Assembly: GCF_002778275.1 (NCBI RefSeq)
Contig: NZ_NESG01000009.1
Coordinates: 62,001 to 126,000 of the forward strand
Length of the DNA stretch: 64,000 nucleotides
Direction: 5' to 3'
Origin: Limnohabitans sp. G3-2
Lineage (GTDB): Bacteria > Pseudomonadota > Gammaproteobacteria > Burkholderiales > Burkholderiaceae_C
Part shown: piece by piece, positions 40,430-49,340 of the stretch
Numbering within the stretch: the first letter of the stretch is position 1
Layout of the letters: each line of letters starts with the position of its first letter
Notes under the pieces: model-generated
What the model was told of the DNA's origin: nothing
The model's database searches: none
The model's input: the letters and a program-made list of their open reading frames with translations, nothing else
Position numbers and translations under genes: made by a program

Positions 40430-42541
40430 ATGACAGCTGAATACAAAGTCCACGGCGATGTCGCGGTCATCACGATGACGAACCCGCCGGTCAACGGTTT
40501 GGGGCTGTCCACCCGCGTCGGGATCACCGATGGGCTGGAAAAAGCCAACAACGATTCGGCCGTCAAAGCCATCGTCATCACCGGTGGTGGCAAAGCCTTT
40601 TCTGGCGGTGCGGACATCCGTGAATTTGGCTCGCCCAAAGCGATCCAGGAGCCCAATTTGCTGAGCGTCATCCGCGCTTGCGAAAACTCGGGCAAACCCG
40701 TTGTGGCCGCCATCCACTCTGTCGCCATGGGCGGTGGTTTGGAGCTGGCTTTGGGTTGCCATTACCGGATCGCCGCGCCTGGCACGTCGATCGCCTTGCC
40801 AGAAGTCAAGCTGGGCTTGATCCCGGGTGCCGGCGGCACGCAGCGTCTGCCGCGCGTGATCGGGGTGGAAGCCGCGCTGAACATGATCGTCAGCGGTGAA
40901 GCCATCAAGAGCGACATGCTGGCCATGTTGCCGGGTCAAAAATTGTTCGATGCCATGGCGCAATCGGCTGAAACTTTGCCCGAAGAAGCGCTGGCCTTGG
41001 CCCGCAAAGTGGCCGCTGCACACGCCGACGGCAGCGCATTGCCCTTGGTGCGCAACCTGCCTTGCAAACACGCGCAAGGCCATGCCTACTTCCAGTTTGC
41101 ACGCAACATGGTCAAGGGCATGGCCAAAAACCTGCCTGCACCCGCCAAATGCGTGGATGCGGTAGAAGCGGCCACCAAGATGAAATTCGAAGACGGCATG
41201 GTTTTTGAACGTGACATCTTCATGAACCTCATGTTGACGCCAGAAAGCCGTGCACTGCGTCACATCTTCATGGCGGATCGTGCAGCCAGCAAGATTCCGG
41301 ACGTGCCAGAAGACACCCCCAAGCGCGAGATCAAGAGCATTGCCGTGATCGGTGCCGGCACCATGGGCGGTGGTATCTCGATGAACTTCTTGAACGCTGG
41401 CATCCCCGTCAAGATGCTGGAGATGAAGCAAGAAGCGCTGGACCGTGGCGTGGCCACCATCCGCAAGAACTACGAAGCCCAGGTCAAAAAAGGCAAGCTC
41501 AAGCCAGAGAAGTACGAAGAGCGCATGGCCTTGCTCAGCACCACACTGAGCTACGACGACATCGGTCAGGCCGATCTGGTGATCGAAGCGGTTTTTGAAG
41601 AAATGGGCGTGAAAGAGGCCGTTTTCAAAGAGCTGGACCGTGTGATGAAGCCCGGCGCCATTTTGGCTTCCAACACCTCCACATTGGATGTGAACAAAAT
41701 CGCCAGTTTTACCCAGCGACCACAAGACGTGGTGGGCATGCACTTCTTCAGCCCCGCCAATGTGATGAAGCTGCTGGAAGTCGTGCGCGGCGCTCAAACC
41801 GGCAAAGATGTGCTGGCCACGGTGATGGCCATTGGCAAGAAGATCAAGAAGACCTCCGTGGTGTCGGGCGTGTGCGATGGTTTCATCGGCAACCGCATGA
41901 TCGAGCAGTACAGCCGCCAGGCCGGTTTCCTGATCGAAGAGGGTTGCACCCCCGCGCAAGTGGACAAGGCGGTCGAGAAATTTGGTTTTGCCATGGGCCC
42001 ATTCCGCATGGGTGACCTGGCCGGCAACGACATTGGCTGGGCCATCCGCAAGCGCCGCTACACCGAAAAGCCCAACCTCAAGTACAGCAAAACCGCTGAC
42101 TTGTTGTGTGACATGGGCCGTTACGGTCAGAAGACCGGCGCTGGCTGGTACGACTACCAAACCGGCAAGCGCGACGCGATCCCCAGTGCGGTGGTGGTCG
42201 AGATGATCGAAAAGCACCGTGCCGCCATCGGCATGACACCGCGCAAAATTTCTGACGAAGAAATCGTGCAGCGTTTGGTGTTCTCCTTGGTCAACGAGGC
42301 CGCGCACATCCTGGAAGAGGGCATTGCCAGCAAGGCCAGCGACATCGACATGGTGTACCTGACCGGTTACGGTTTCCCGCTCTGGCGCGGCGGCCCCATG
42401 GTTTATGCGGACACCTTGGGCCTGTTCAACGTGGCGCAAGCCATGAAGCGCTTTGCCAAGAACCCCCATGACGACGCGCAATTCTGGCAACCCGCGCCCC
42501 TGTTGGCGCGTTTGGTGGCCGAAGGCAAAACATTCAACTGA
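40430..42541 (+). CDS. Multifunctional enoyl-CoA hydratase / 3-hydroxyacyl-CoA dehydrogenase (FadB/FadJ type)
   Basis: The enzyme is 703 residues. The N-terminal crotonase domain (about 1-190) has GGGKAFSGGADIREFG near residue 52 and AIHSVAMGGGLELALGCHYR near residue 93, with catalytic Glu candidates in the following segment. The 3-hydroxyacyl-CoA dehydrogenase part (about 295-700) starts IAVIGAGTMGGGISMNFLNA. It carries the catalytic His in VGMHFFSPANVMKLLEVV near residue 440, then two C-terminal helical domains. It catalyses hydration and NAD-dependent oxidation in beta-oxidation. A thiolase gene follows 59 bp later across a hairpin. A TetR-like dyad lies at its promoter. Confidence 0.93.
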   Translation: MTAEYKVHGDVAVITMTNPPVNGLGLSTRVGITDGLEKANNDSAVKAIVITGGGKAFSGGADIREFGSPKAIQEPNLLSVIRACENSGKPVVAAIHSVAMGGGLELALGCHYRIAAPGTSIALPEVKLGLIPGAGGTQRLPRVIGVEAALNMIVSGEAIKSDMLAMLPGQKLFDAMAQSAETLPEEALALARKVAAAHADGSALPLVRNLPCKHAQGHAYFQFARNMVKGMAKNLPAPAKCVDAVEAATKMKFEDGMVFERDIFMNLMLTPESRALRHIFMADRAASKIPDVPEDTPKREIKSIAVIGAGTMGGGISMNFLNAGIPVKMLEMKQEALDRGVATIRKNYEAQVKKGKLKPEKYEERMALLSTTLSYDDIGQADLVIEAVFEEMGVKEAVFKELDRVMKPGAILASNTSTLDVNKIASFTQRPQDVVGMHFFSPANVMKLLEVVRGAQTGKDVLATVMAIGKKIKKTSVVSGVCDGFIGNRMIEQYSRQAGFLIEEGCTPAQVDKAVEKFGFAMGPFRMGDLAGNDIGWAIRKRRYTEKPNLKYSKTADLLCDMGRYGQKTGAGWYDYQTGKRDAIPSAVVVEMIEKHRAAIGMTPRKISDEEIVQRLVFSLVNEAAHILEEGIASKASDIDMVYLTGYGFPLWRGGPMVYADTLGLFNVAQAMKRFAKNPHDDAQFWQPAPLLARLVAEGKTFN

Positions 42542-42559
42542 TTTTTTAATTTTCGAGCG

Positions 42560-42578
42560 GACGAAGCTGAGCTTCGTC
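42560..42578 (+). other. Intercistronic hairpin between fadB-like and thiolase genes
   Basis: A perfect 8-bp stem, GACGAAGC-TGA-GCTTCGTC, lies between the two genes with no T-run after it. It is more likely an mRNA stabiliser or processing site than a terminator. The thiolase ATG follows 22 bases later with GAAAGGA as ribosome site. Confidence 0.6.
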
Positions 42579-42600
42579 TCTCCCATGAAAGGATTTCATC

Positions 42601-43776
42601 ATGACGAATGTAGTCATCGTATCGACCGCACGCACACCCCTGGCCAAGAGCTGGAAGGGCGCTTTCAACATGACGCACGGCGCAACGCTGGGCGGTCACG
42701 CGGTGCAGCACGCCGTGGCCCGCGCTGGCATTGACGCCGCAGAGGTCGAAGATGTGATCATGGGTTGTGCCACCCCTGAGGGCGCCACAGGTGCCAACAT
42801 CGCCCGCCAAGTCGCGCTCAAAGCCGGACTGCCGATCTCTGTCTCGGGCATGACGGTCAACCGGTTTTGTTCATCAGGCTTGCAAACCATTGCCTTGGCG
42901 GCTCAGCGCATCATCGCGGGCGAAGGCCAAGTCTATGTGGCTGGCGGTGTGGAAAGCATCTCCTGCGTGCAACAGGAAATGAACACCCACATGCTGCAAG
43001 ACTTGGCACTGGCCAAGCAAAAGCCAGAGATTTACTGGAACATGTTGCAAACGGCCGAGCAAGTGGCCAAGCGCTACAAGATTGGCCGCGATGTGATGGA
43101 CGCCTATGGTGCGGCCAGCCAGCAAAAAGCCTGTGCTGCGCAAGCGGCGGGCTTGTTCAACGACGAAATTGCCCCCATCACCGTGACCCAAGGCGTGATC
43201 GACAAGGTCATGGGCATGACCACCAAGCAAGTGACCGTGAGCGTGGACGAAGGTCTGCGTGAAGGCACCACGGTGGAAGCCATCAGTGGCCTGCGCTCGG
43301 CGCTGCCTGGCGGCTTGGTCACCGCCGGTAACGCCAGCCAGTTTTCCGACGGCGCTGGCGCTTGTGTGTTGATGGACGAAAAACTGGCCGAGCAGCGGGG
43401 CATGAAACCTCTGGGCCGTTTCCTGGGTTTTGCCGTGGCCGGTTGCGAGCCCGACGAAATGGGCATTGGCCCGGTGTACGCGGTGCCCAAAGCGCTGGCG
43501 CGTCTGGGCCTGACGGTCAATGACATCGACCTTTGGGAGCTGAACGAGGCGTTTGCGGTGCAGGTGCTGTACTGCCGCGACAAATTGGGCATCCCGGCCG
43601 ACCGTTTGAACGTCAACGGCGGCGCGATTGCGGTGGGTCACCCCTATGGCGTGTCGGGCCAGCGCTTGACAGGCCACGCCCTGATCGAAGGCAAACGCCG
43701 CGGTGCCAAGCGTGTGGCGGTGACCATGTGCATTGGCGGCGGCATGGGCGCTTGTGGCATTTTCGAGGTGCTGTGA
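42601..43776 (+). CDS. Acetyl-CoA C-acyltransferase (thiolase)
   Basis: The enzyme is 391 residues and performs the thiolytic step of beta-oxidation with CoA. The nucleophile is Cys90 in [11 protein letters not shown]. Further motifs are [13 protein letters not shown] near residue 308, [18 protein letters not shown] near residue 340 (catalytic His) and [15 protein letters not shown] at the C-terminus (second catalytic Cys). It pairs with the upstream multifunctional protein as in fadBA operons. A strong terminator follows at 43821-43853, closing the transcript. Confidence 0.95.
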   Translation: MTNVVIVSTARTPLAKSWKGAFNMTHGATLGGHAVQHAVARAGIDAAEVEDVIMGCATPEGATGANIARQVALKAGLPISVSGMTVNRFCSSGLQTIALAAQRIIAGEGQVYVAGGVESISCVQQEMNTHMLQDLALAKQKPEIYWNMLQTAEQVAKRYKIGRDVMDAYGAASQQKACAAQAAGLFNDEIAPITVTQGVIDKVMGMTTKQVTVSVDEGLREGTTVEAISGLRSALPGGLVTAGNASQFSDGAGACVLMDEKLAEQRGMKPLGRFLGFAVAGCEPDEMGIGPVYAVPKALARLGLTVNDIDLWELNEAFAVQVLYCRDKLGIPADRLNVNGGAIAVGHPYGVSGQRLTGHALIEGKRRGAKRVAVTMCIGGGMGACGIFEVL

Positions 43777-43820
43777 TCACCCCACGCGATGGCTGTCACT
43801 TGGATGGCTGACGTGATTCA

Positions 43821-43853
43821 GGGCAGAAGGCAGGATGTCTTCTGCCCTTTTTT
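43821..43853 (+). terminator. Rho-independent terminator after the thiolase gene
   Basis: A 9-bp perfect stem GGGCAGAAG / CTTCTGCCC (43821-43829 and 43839-43847) with a 9-nt loop is followed by six T. It ends the fadB-thiolase transcript just before a REP-type pair. Confidence 0.92.
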
Positions 43854-43855
43854 GT

Positions 43856-43909
43856 GTGGGAGGCCGCCCTTCTGGCCGAATCCATCGCGAGCAGGGGCTC
43901 GCGCCCACA
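43856..43909. repeat. Inverted pair of REP-like palindromes (REPIN-type)
   Basis: Two REP-like units face each other. The left one, read on minus, has stem GGCC-AGAAGGGC-GGCC and tail TCCCAC; the right one, on plus, has GCGAGC-AGGG-GCTCGC (43887-43902) and GCCCAC. The 18 bases at 43885-43902 are the exact reverse complement of ygiQ 2909-2926. It lies between a terminator and the acyl-CoA dehydrogenase gene, a typical intergenic REP location. Confidence 0.65.
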
Positions 43910-43935
43910 GCGCACAGTCATGAAAGAACGAACCG

Positions 43936-45750
43936 ATGAGCCTGCGCCCCACCGTTGATTTTTTGCTGCACGACTGGCTGAAGGTCGAAAGCCTGCAAAG
44001 CCGTGCGCGTTTTGCCGACCACTCGCGTGAAACATTCGACGCGGTGCTCGACACCTGCGAGCGCATTGCGCGTGAAAAATACGCCCCGTTCAACCGCTTG
44101 GTGGACACGCAAGAACCCCGGTTTGATGGGGAGAAAGTCATCTTGCCGCAGGCCACACACGACGCCTACAAAGCCTACGCCGAATCGGGCATGCTCAGCG
44201 CCGCGCAAGACTACGAAGTCGGTGGCATGCAGCTGCCTTACACGGTGGAAGCGGCTGCCAACGCCTTTTTTGCCATGGCCTCGGTCAGCATTGGCTCGGG
44301 CATGCTCACCAGCGGCAACGCCAACTTGCTGATGGTGCACGGCACCGAATTGCAAAAAAAGGTATTTGCCCTGAACGAATTCAGCGGGCGCTTTTCGGGC
44401 ACCATGTGCCTGTCTGAGCCGCAAGCGGGCTCTTCGCTCAGCGACGTCACCACCCGCGCCACGCCCGATGGGGAAGACTTTGCATCCGATGCCTTGGGTG
44501 CACGCTACCGCCTCAAAGGCAACAAGATGTGGATCTCGTCGGGCGAGCACGAGCTGTCCGAGAACATCATCCACCTGGTGTTGGCCAAAATTCCGGATGC
44601 GAATGGCCAATTGGTGCCGGGTGTCAAAGGCATTTCGCTCTTCATCGTGCCCAAGAAACTGGTGGGCACCGATGGCCAATTGACGGGCGAGCGCAACGAT
44701 GTGGCGCTGGCAGGCCTGAACCACAAATGCGGCTGGCGCGGAACGACCAACACCTTGCTGAATTTTGGCGAGGGCAAATACCCCATCAGAGGGGATATCG
44801 GCGCCGTGGGGTATTTGGTGGGCAAGCCCGGCGAAGGCCTGCGCTGCATGTTCCACATGATGAACGAAGCCCGCATCGGTGTGGGCATGGCCGCCACCAT
44901 GCTGGGCATGGCCGGTTATTACGCGAGCCTGGACTACGCGAAGAACCGACCACAAGGCCGTCCCACCGGGGCCGGTGGCAAGGACGCCAGCCGCCCACAG
45001 GTGCGCATCATCGAGCACGCCGACATCAAGCGCATGCTGCTGGCCCAAAAAGCCTACAGCGAAGGTGCACTGGCGCTCGCCCTGTACTGCGCGCGCTTGG
45101 TGGACGAGCAGCACACGGGCACGGCCGACGATGCGGATGTGGCGCGGCTGTTGCTGGAAGTGCTCACGCCCATCGTCAAGAGCTTTCCCAGCGAGTGGTG
45201 TTTGGAGGCCAACAGCCTGGCCATCCAGATCCACGGCGGCTATGGCTATACCCGTGACTTCCCGGTCGAGCAGTTCTGGCGCGACAACCGCTTGAACATG
45301 ATCCATGAGGGCACGCACGGCATCCAGGCCATGGACCTGTTGGGCCGCAAGGTCCTGATGGAAAACGGCCGTGGCCTGCAGTTGCTGGGCGAGCGCATGA
45401 TGGCCACGGCCGCCCAAGCCGAAAAGGGCTGGGCGCCCGAAGCCGCCGCCTTGCGCGAAGCGCTCACCCAAATCGGCCAAGCCACCCAGCAAGCTTGGGC
45501 CGGTGCCGAGCCGGCACAAGCTTTGGCCAATGCGGTCCCGTATTTGCAAGCCTTTGGCCATACGGTGATCGCCTGGATATGGCTGGACGTGGCTGCCAGT
45601 TTGGGCGACGACCCCAGTCCGGCAGCGGCAGGGCGGCGCGCCGCTTGCCGCTACTTTTTCCGCTATGAACTCCCCAAAATTGGCGCATGGCTCCAAGTGG
45701 TGAGCACGCGCGACCCGACTTGCGCCGATTTGCCAGAGGACGCTTTTTGA
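43936..45750 (+). CDS. Large acyl-CoA dehydrogenase with C-terminal extension domain
   Basis: The protein is 604 residues, larger than the usual 380-400, and belongs to the long acyl-CoA dehydrogenase group that includes DmdC-like enzymes. FAD and substrate regions: MCLSEPQAGSSLSDVTTRA near residue 158, NKMWISSGEHEL near residue 197 and GYTRDFPVEQFWRDNR near residue 437. The probable catalytic Glu is in MIHEGTHGIQAMDLLG near residue 458. The last about 110 residues form the C-terminal domain. It produces the enoyl-CoA for the FadB-like enzyme. Its stop overlaps the next start (TGATG). Substrate range is not evident. Confidence 0.92.
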   Translation: MSLRPTVDFLLHDWLKVESLQSRARFADHSRETFDAVLDTCERIAREKYAPFNRLVDTQEPRFDGEKVILPQATHDAYKAYAESGMLSAAQDYEVGGMQLPYTVEAAANAFFAMASVSIGSGMLTSGNANLLMVHGTELQKKVFALNEFSGRFSGTMCLSEPQAGSSLSDVTTRATPDGEDFASDALGARYRLKGNKMWISSGEHELSENIIHLVLAKIPDANGQLVPGVKGISLFIVPKKLVGTDGQLTGERNDVALAGLNHKCGWRGTTNTLLNFGEGKYPIRGDIGAVGYLVGKPGEGLRCMFHMMNEARIGVGMAATMLGMAGYYASLDYAKNRPQGRPTGAGGKDASRPQVRIIEHADIKRMLLAQKAYSEGALALALYCARLVDEQHTGTADDADVARLLLEVLTPIVKSFPSEWCLEANSLAIQIHGGYGYTRDFPVEQFWRDNRLNMIHEGTHGIQAMDLLGRKVLMENGRGLQLLGERMMATAAQAEKGWAPEAAALREALTQIGQATQQAWAGAEPAQALANAVPYLQAFGHTVIAWIWLDVAASLGDDPSPAAAGRRAACRYFFRYELPKIGAWLQVVSTRDPTCADLPEDAF

Positions 45751-46052
45751 TGCTCCGACATACCGTCATGTGGCGATTCCACGAGCAGGCCGAAGGGGCC
45801 GAAAAAGGGGTCAACATCGAAAAAGCCAAAGCCCTGTTGCTGTCGTGCGCACACGTCGTGCCAGGTATCCGCGCGTTCGAAGTGGCCACCGCGACGCCCG
45901 GCATGGACTGCACCCACGATGTGGTGCTTCACATGCTGGTCGATGACGCGCAGGTGCTAGCGGCTTACCAAAATCACCCGCAACATGTGGCCATCAAGCC
46001 CTTCATGAAAGCGGTGGTGCGAGAGCGCTGCTGCATGGATTTCATGGTTTGA
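45750..46052 (+). CDS. Dabb (stress-responsive A/B barrel) domain protein
   Basis: This 100-residue protein starts at ATG 45750 in the TGATG junction with the dehydrogenase; the longer frame upstream is inside that gene. It begins LRHTVMWRFHEQAEG, contains CAHVVPGIRAFEVATATPG near residue 35 and HDVVLHMLVDDAQVLAAYQNH near residue 56, all typical of the dimeric ferredoxin-like Dabb fold. Members of this fold include small cyclases and hydratases, but most have no known activity. Translational coupling to the acyl-CoA dehydrogenase suggests a role in the same pathway. Confidence 0.85.
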   Translation: MLRHTVMWRFHEQAEGAEKGVNIEKAKALLLSCAHVVPGIRAFEVATATPGMDCTHDVVLHMLVDDAQVLAAYQNHPQHVAIKPFMKAVVRERCCMDFMV

Positions 46053-46095
46053 CCCTCAGCCATCCCCAAACATTCAGCGATCAAGGATTTTTTTC

Positions 46096-46887
46096 ATGGC
46101 ACGCACCACACAACAACTTTTTGACCTGACGGGTCAGGTCGCTTTGGTCACTGGCGGCTCTCGCGGCTTGGGTTTGCAAATGGCCCACGCTCTGGGCGAA
46201 GCCGGTGCCAAGATCATGCTCAGCTCGCGCAAAGCCGCTGACCTGGAGCAAGCGGCGGCAGAACTGCAGGCTGCCGGGATCGACGCCCGCTGGATCGCTG
46301 CCGACTGCGGCAAGGAAGAAGACATTCGCCGTTTGGCAACTGAAACGATGGAGCGCATGGGGCACATCGACATTTTGGTTAACAACGCCGGCGCGACCTG
46401 GGGGGCGCCCGCCGAAGACCACCCGGTCGAGGCCTGGGACAAGGTGATGAACCTGAACGTGCGTGGCTACTTCATCCTGTCACAGGAAGTCGCCAAGCTC
46501 AGCATGATTCCCCGAGGAAAAGGGCGCATCTTGAACGTGGCGTCCATCGCGGGCTTGGCGGGTAACCCTTCAGAGATGAAGACCATCGCCTACAACACCT
46601 CCAAAGGTGCGGTCGTCAACTTCACGCGTGCATTGGCGGGCGAGTGGGGCGAGCACGGCATCACCGTCAACGCGATTTGCCCAGGTTTTTTCCCCAGCAA
46701 GATGACCTACGGCTTGCTCGAAAAGCTGGGTGCCGACAAGATGGCCCAAGGCGCGCCTTTGCGCCGCCTGGGCGATGATGAAGACCTCAAGGGACTGGCG
46801 CTGTTGTTCGCGTCGGACGCGGGCAAGCACATCACGGGTCAGTGGATGGCGGTCGATGGTGGCGTCAGCGCCATCATTGGCGGTTGA
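46096..46887 (+). CDS. Short-chain dehydrogenase/reductase (SDR)
   Basis: The enzyme is 263 residues of the classical SDR fold. The cofactor site is TGGSRGLGLQMAHALG near residue 18, with NNAGATWGAP near residue 95. The catalytic Ser lies in NVASIAGLAG near residue 152, and the YxxxK pair in AYNTSKGAVVNF near residue 170. The C-terminal GQWMAVDGGVSAIIGG is typical of the 3-oxoacyl reductase/gluconate dehydrogenase-like subgroup. In this context it may oxidise or reduce a hydroxyacyl-CoA or alcohol intermediate. It is followed 20 bp later by a thioesterase gene. Confidence 0.92.
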   Translation: MARTTQQLFDLTGQVALVTGGSRGLGLQMAHALGEAGAKIMLSSRKAADLEQAAAELQAAGIDARWIAADCGKEEDIRRLATETMERMGHIDILVNNAGATWGAPAEDHPVEAWDKVMNLNVRGYFILSQEVAKLSMIPRGKGRILNVASIAGLAGNPSEMKTIAYNTSKGAVVNFTRALAGEWGEHGITVNAICPGFFPSKMTYGLLEKLGADKMAQGAPLRRLGDDEDLKGLALLFASDAGKHITGQWMAVDGGVSAIIGG

Positions 46888-46907
46888 GCCCCGGAGCCAG
46901 GCTGTCC

Positions 46908-47330
46908 ATGAGCATTCCTTTTGGCGCCCACATTCCCTTTGTGCATCACCTGGGGTTCACGCTTGAAAAATTTGAAGGCGGCGAGTCCGAGCTCTTGTAC
47001 GCACCCCGTGCAGAGCATCACAATTCATTCGATGTCACCCATGGTGGCGCGGTCATGACGCTGCTGGACGTGGTCATGGCCACGGCCGCACGCAGCGTCG
47101 AGCAGGACATGGGCGTGGTCACCATTGAGATGAAAACCAGCTTCATGCGGCCCGCCAAAGTGGCGCCAGGCGACAAGCTGGTGGGCCGTGGTCTGCTTCA
47201 GCACCGAACCCGCAGCATGGCCTTTACCGAAGGCCGAATCTATGACAGCGCAGGACAGCTGTGCGCCATGGCCACGGGCACCTTCAAATACGTGGCCCGG
47301 CGCGTGGCGCAAAGCCCGTCCACAGATTAA
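46908..47330 (+). CDS. PaaI-like hotdog thioesterase
   Basis: The protein is 140 residues from ATG 46908; the longer frame starts inside the SDR gene. It has a single hotdog fold of the PaaI/YdiI group: the active-site stretch NSFDVTHGGAVMTLLDVVMA near residue 40, TIEMKTSFMRPAKVAPGD near residue 72 and RTRSMAFTEGRIYD near residue 98. Such enzymes hydrolyse acyl-CoA or aryl-CoA thioesters, often to free CoA from dead-end intermediates. Its position among beta-oxidation genes fits this. Substrate unknown. Confidence 0.87.
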   Translation: MSIPFGAHIPFVHHLGFTLEKFEGGESELLYAPRAEHHNSFDVTHGGAVMTLLDVVMATAARSVEQDMGVVTIEMKTSFMRPAKVAPGDKLVGRGLLQHRTRSMAFTEGRIYDSAGQLCAMATGTFKYVARRVAQSPSTD

Positions 47331-47377
47331 CCTTAGACCACCCGATTCATTCACACATCACCCACTGGAGATATTTC

Positions 47378-48394
47378 ATGACACTGAACCACCAAATCGT
47401 GCTCGACAACCGCCCGCAAGGCGAAGCCACTGTGGCCAACTTCAAGTTGATCGAAGCGCCCATCCCCGCATTGCAAGACGGTCAGGTGTTGGTCAAGCAC
47501 CACTTCATGAGCCTGGACCCCTACATGCGCGGCCGCATGAACGAGAGCAAAAGCTACGCCGTCCCGCAGCCCCTGGGCCAAGTCATGATCGGTGGCACGG
47601 TGGGGGAGGTGGTTGACAGCCAGCACCCCAAATTCAAAGCCGGTGACCAGGTGGTCGGCATGGGCGGCTGGCAAGAATACAGCGTGGTCGATGCGAATGT
47701 GGTGGGCGCTCTGCGCAAGGTCGACACCACCCATGTGCCGCTCTCGCATTACCTGGGCGCCGTGGGCATGCCCGGCGTGACCGCTTGGTATGGTTTGGTC
47801 AAAATCATCAACCCCAAAGCCGGCGAGACCGTCACGGTGAGCGCGGCCAGTGGCGCGGTGGGCAGTGCTTATGGCGCCCTGGCCAAAGCCCGCGGTTGCC
47901 GCGTGGTGGGCATTGCAGGCGGCAAAGACAAATGCGACTACGTGGTCAAGGAGTTAGGCTTTGACGCCTGCATTGACTACAAGGACCACAAGGACTACCT
48001 GAGCCTGTCCAAGGCCCTGCGCGAAGCCTGCCCCAACGGCATTGATGGCCACTTTGAGAACGTGGGCGGCATGGTGCTGGACGCGGTGATGCTGCGCACC
48101 AACGCTTTCGCCCGCATTGCCGTGTGCGGCATGATCGCCGGCTACGACGGCGCACCCTTGCCCATGGCCAACCCCGCGCTGATTTTGGTCAACCGCATGA
48201 AGATCGAGGGCTTCATCGTCAGCGAGCACATGGAAGTGTGGCCCGAAGCCTTGCAAGAGCTGGGCACCCTGGTGGGCACGGGCAAGTTGCGCCCCCGCGA
48301 ATCGGTGGCCCAAGGCTTGGCGGCTGCGCCTGAGGCCTTTTTGGGTTTGCTCAAGGGCAAGAATTTCGGCAAACAGTTGGTCAAGCTGGTCTGA
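47378..48394 (+). CDS. Zinc-independent MDR oxidoreductase (NADP-dependent, CurA/leukotriene B4 dehydrogenase-like)
   Basis: The enzyme is 338 residues from ATG 47378 (GGAG about ten bases upstream); the frame extends upstream into the thioesterase gene and was cut. It belongs to the medium-chain reductase family without zinc: SLDPYMRGRMNE near residue 45, the nucleotide site VSAASGAVGSAYGALAKARG near residue 152 and GIDGHFENVGGMVLDAV near residue 220. Relatives reduce the double bond of enones, enals or prostaglandin-like substrates. It could reduce unsaturated intermediates in this island. Confidence 0.9.
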   Translation: MTLNHQIVLDNRPQGEATVANFKLIEAPIPALQDGQVLVKHHFMSLDPYMRGRMNESKSYAVPQPLGQVMIGGTVGEVVDSQHPKFKAGDQVVGMGGWQEYSVVDANVVGALRKVDTTHVPLSHYLGAVGMPGVTAWYGLVKIINPKAGETVTVSAASGAVGSAYGALAKARGCRVVGIAGGKDKCDYVVKELGFDACIDYKDHKDYLSLSKALREACPNGIDGHFENVGGMVLDAVMLRTNAFARIAVCGMIAGYDGAPLPMANPALILVNRMKIEGFIVSEHMEVWPEALQELGTLVGTGKLRPRESVAQGLAAAPEAFLGLLKGKNFGKQLVKLV

Positions 48395-48404
48395 GGCTCA
48401 GCGC

Positions 48405-49340
48405 ATGTCCTCTCTGATCCTGCACCATTACCCCACATCGCCGTTTGCTGAAAAAATTCGCTTGATATTGGGCTACAAGCAATTGGCTTGGGACAGCGTG
48501 TTCATTCCGATGATCATGCCCAAGCCTGATTTGACAGCGCTCACGGGCGGGTACCGCAAAACCCCCGTGCTGCAAATCGGCGCGGACATTTACTGCGACA
48601 CCGCTTTGATCTGCGATGTGCTGGAGCAATGGGCCCCCACGCCCCCGCTTTTCCCGGACGCGGTCAAAGGTGTGGCCCGGATCGTGACGCAATGGGCGGA
48701 CACCGCATTGTTCACCACGGCCATGGCCTACAACTTCCAGCCTGCGGGCGTGGCGCAAGTCTTTGCCGGCGCGCCTGCTGAAGGCGTGCAAGCCTTTGTG
48801 GCCGATCGCACCGCCATGCGCAGCGGCGCCGCCCGCATGTCGTCCACCGACGCGGCAGCCACGTACAAAAGCTACCTGCGGCGCTTGGCCAACATGCTGC
48901 ATGGGCAAGACTTTTTGTTGGGTGAGCAGCCTTGCGTGGCCGATTTCGCGGCGTATCACCCGCTTTGGTTCACCCAGGAGCGCACGCCTGTTTTGGCGGG
49001 CATTTTGGACGCCACACCCGAAGTCAAAACCTGGATGGCGCGCATCAAGGCGATCGGTCATGGCGCTCCCGGCCAATGCCACAGCGAACAAGCCTTGCAA
49101 GTCGCACGCAGTTCAACGCCCACATGGCTGCAGGACGAGGTGTTCCAGGACGAACACGGCATCGCGCTGGGCAGCCAAGTGCTGATTGCCGCCGACAACT
49201 TTGGCCTAGAGCCGACCGAAGGCGAGCTGGTGGCCGCGACCCGCACCCGCTACACCTTGCGCCGCACCGATGAACGTGCAGGCACCGTCCATGTCCATTT
49301 CCCGCGTGTCGGGTTCACATTGAAAAAGGTTTCCCCATGA
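48405..49340 (+). CDS. Glutathione S-transferase family protein with extended C-terminus
   Basis: The protein is 311 residues, about 90 longer than a standard GST. The N-terminal thioredoxin fold shows LILHHYPTSPFAEKIRLILGY at the start and YRKTPVLQIGADIYCDTALI near residue 46. A helical domain follows to about residue 215 (QPCVADFAAYHPLWF). The last about 90 residues (QVLIAADNFGLEPTEGELV and a short beta-rich end) are not part of the usual GST. The Ser in TSPFAEK is the likely glutathione-contact position. The role in the island is unclear. It overlaps the following SDR by ATGA. Confidence 0.85.
   Translation: MSSLILHHYPTSPFAEKIRLILGYKQLAWDSVFIPMIMPKPDLTALTGGYRKTPVLQIGADIYCDTALICDVLEQWAPTPPLFPDAVKGVARIVTQWADTALFTTAMAYNFQPAGVAQVFAGAPAEGVQAFVADRTAMRSGAARMSSTDAAATYKSYLRRLANMLHGQDFLLGEQPCVADFAAYHPLWFTQERTPVLAGILDATPEVKTWMARIKAIGHGAPGQCHSEQALQVARSSTPTWLQDEVFQDEHGIALGSQVLIAADNFGLEPTEGELVAATRTRYTLRRTDERAGTVHVHFPRVGFTLKKVSP

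Noticed and set aside
40346..42586. 746-residue minus-strand open frame
   Set aside because: Exactly antisense to the FadB-type gene, whose motifs are unmistakable; the His/Gln/Val-rich product is an artefact of codon bias.
43936..45750. DmdC of the DMSP demethylation pathway
   Set aside because: The length and C-terminal domain fit the wider DmdC-like group, but the other dmd genes (dmdA, a clear dmdB/dmdD set) are not seen, so a specific call is unsupported.
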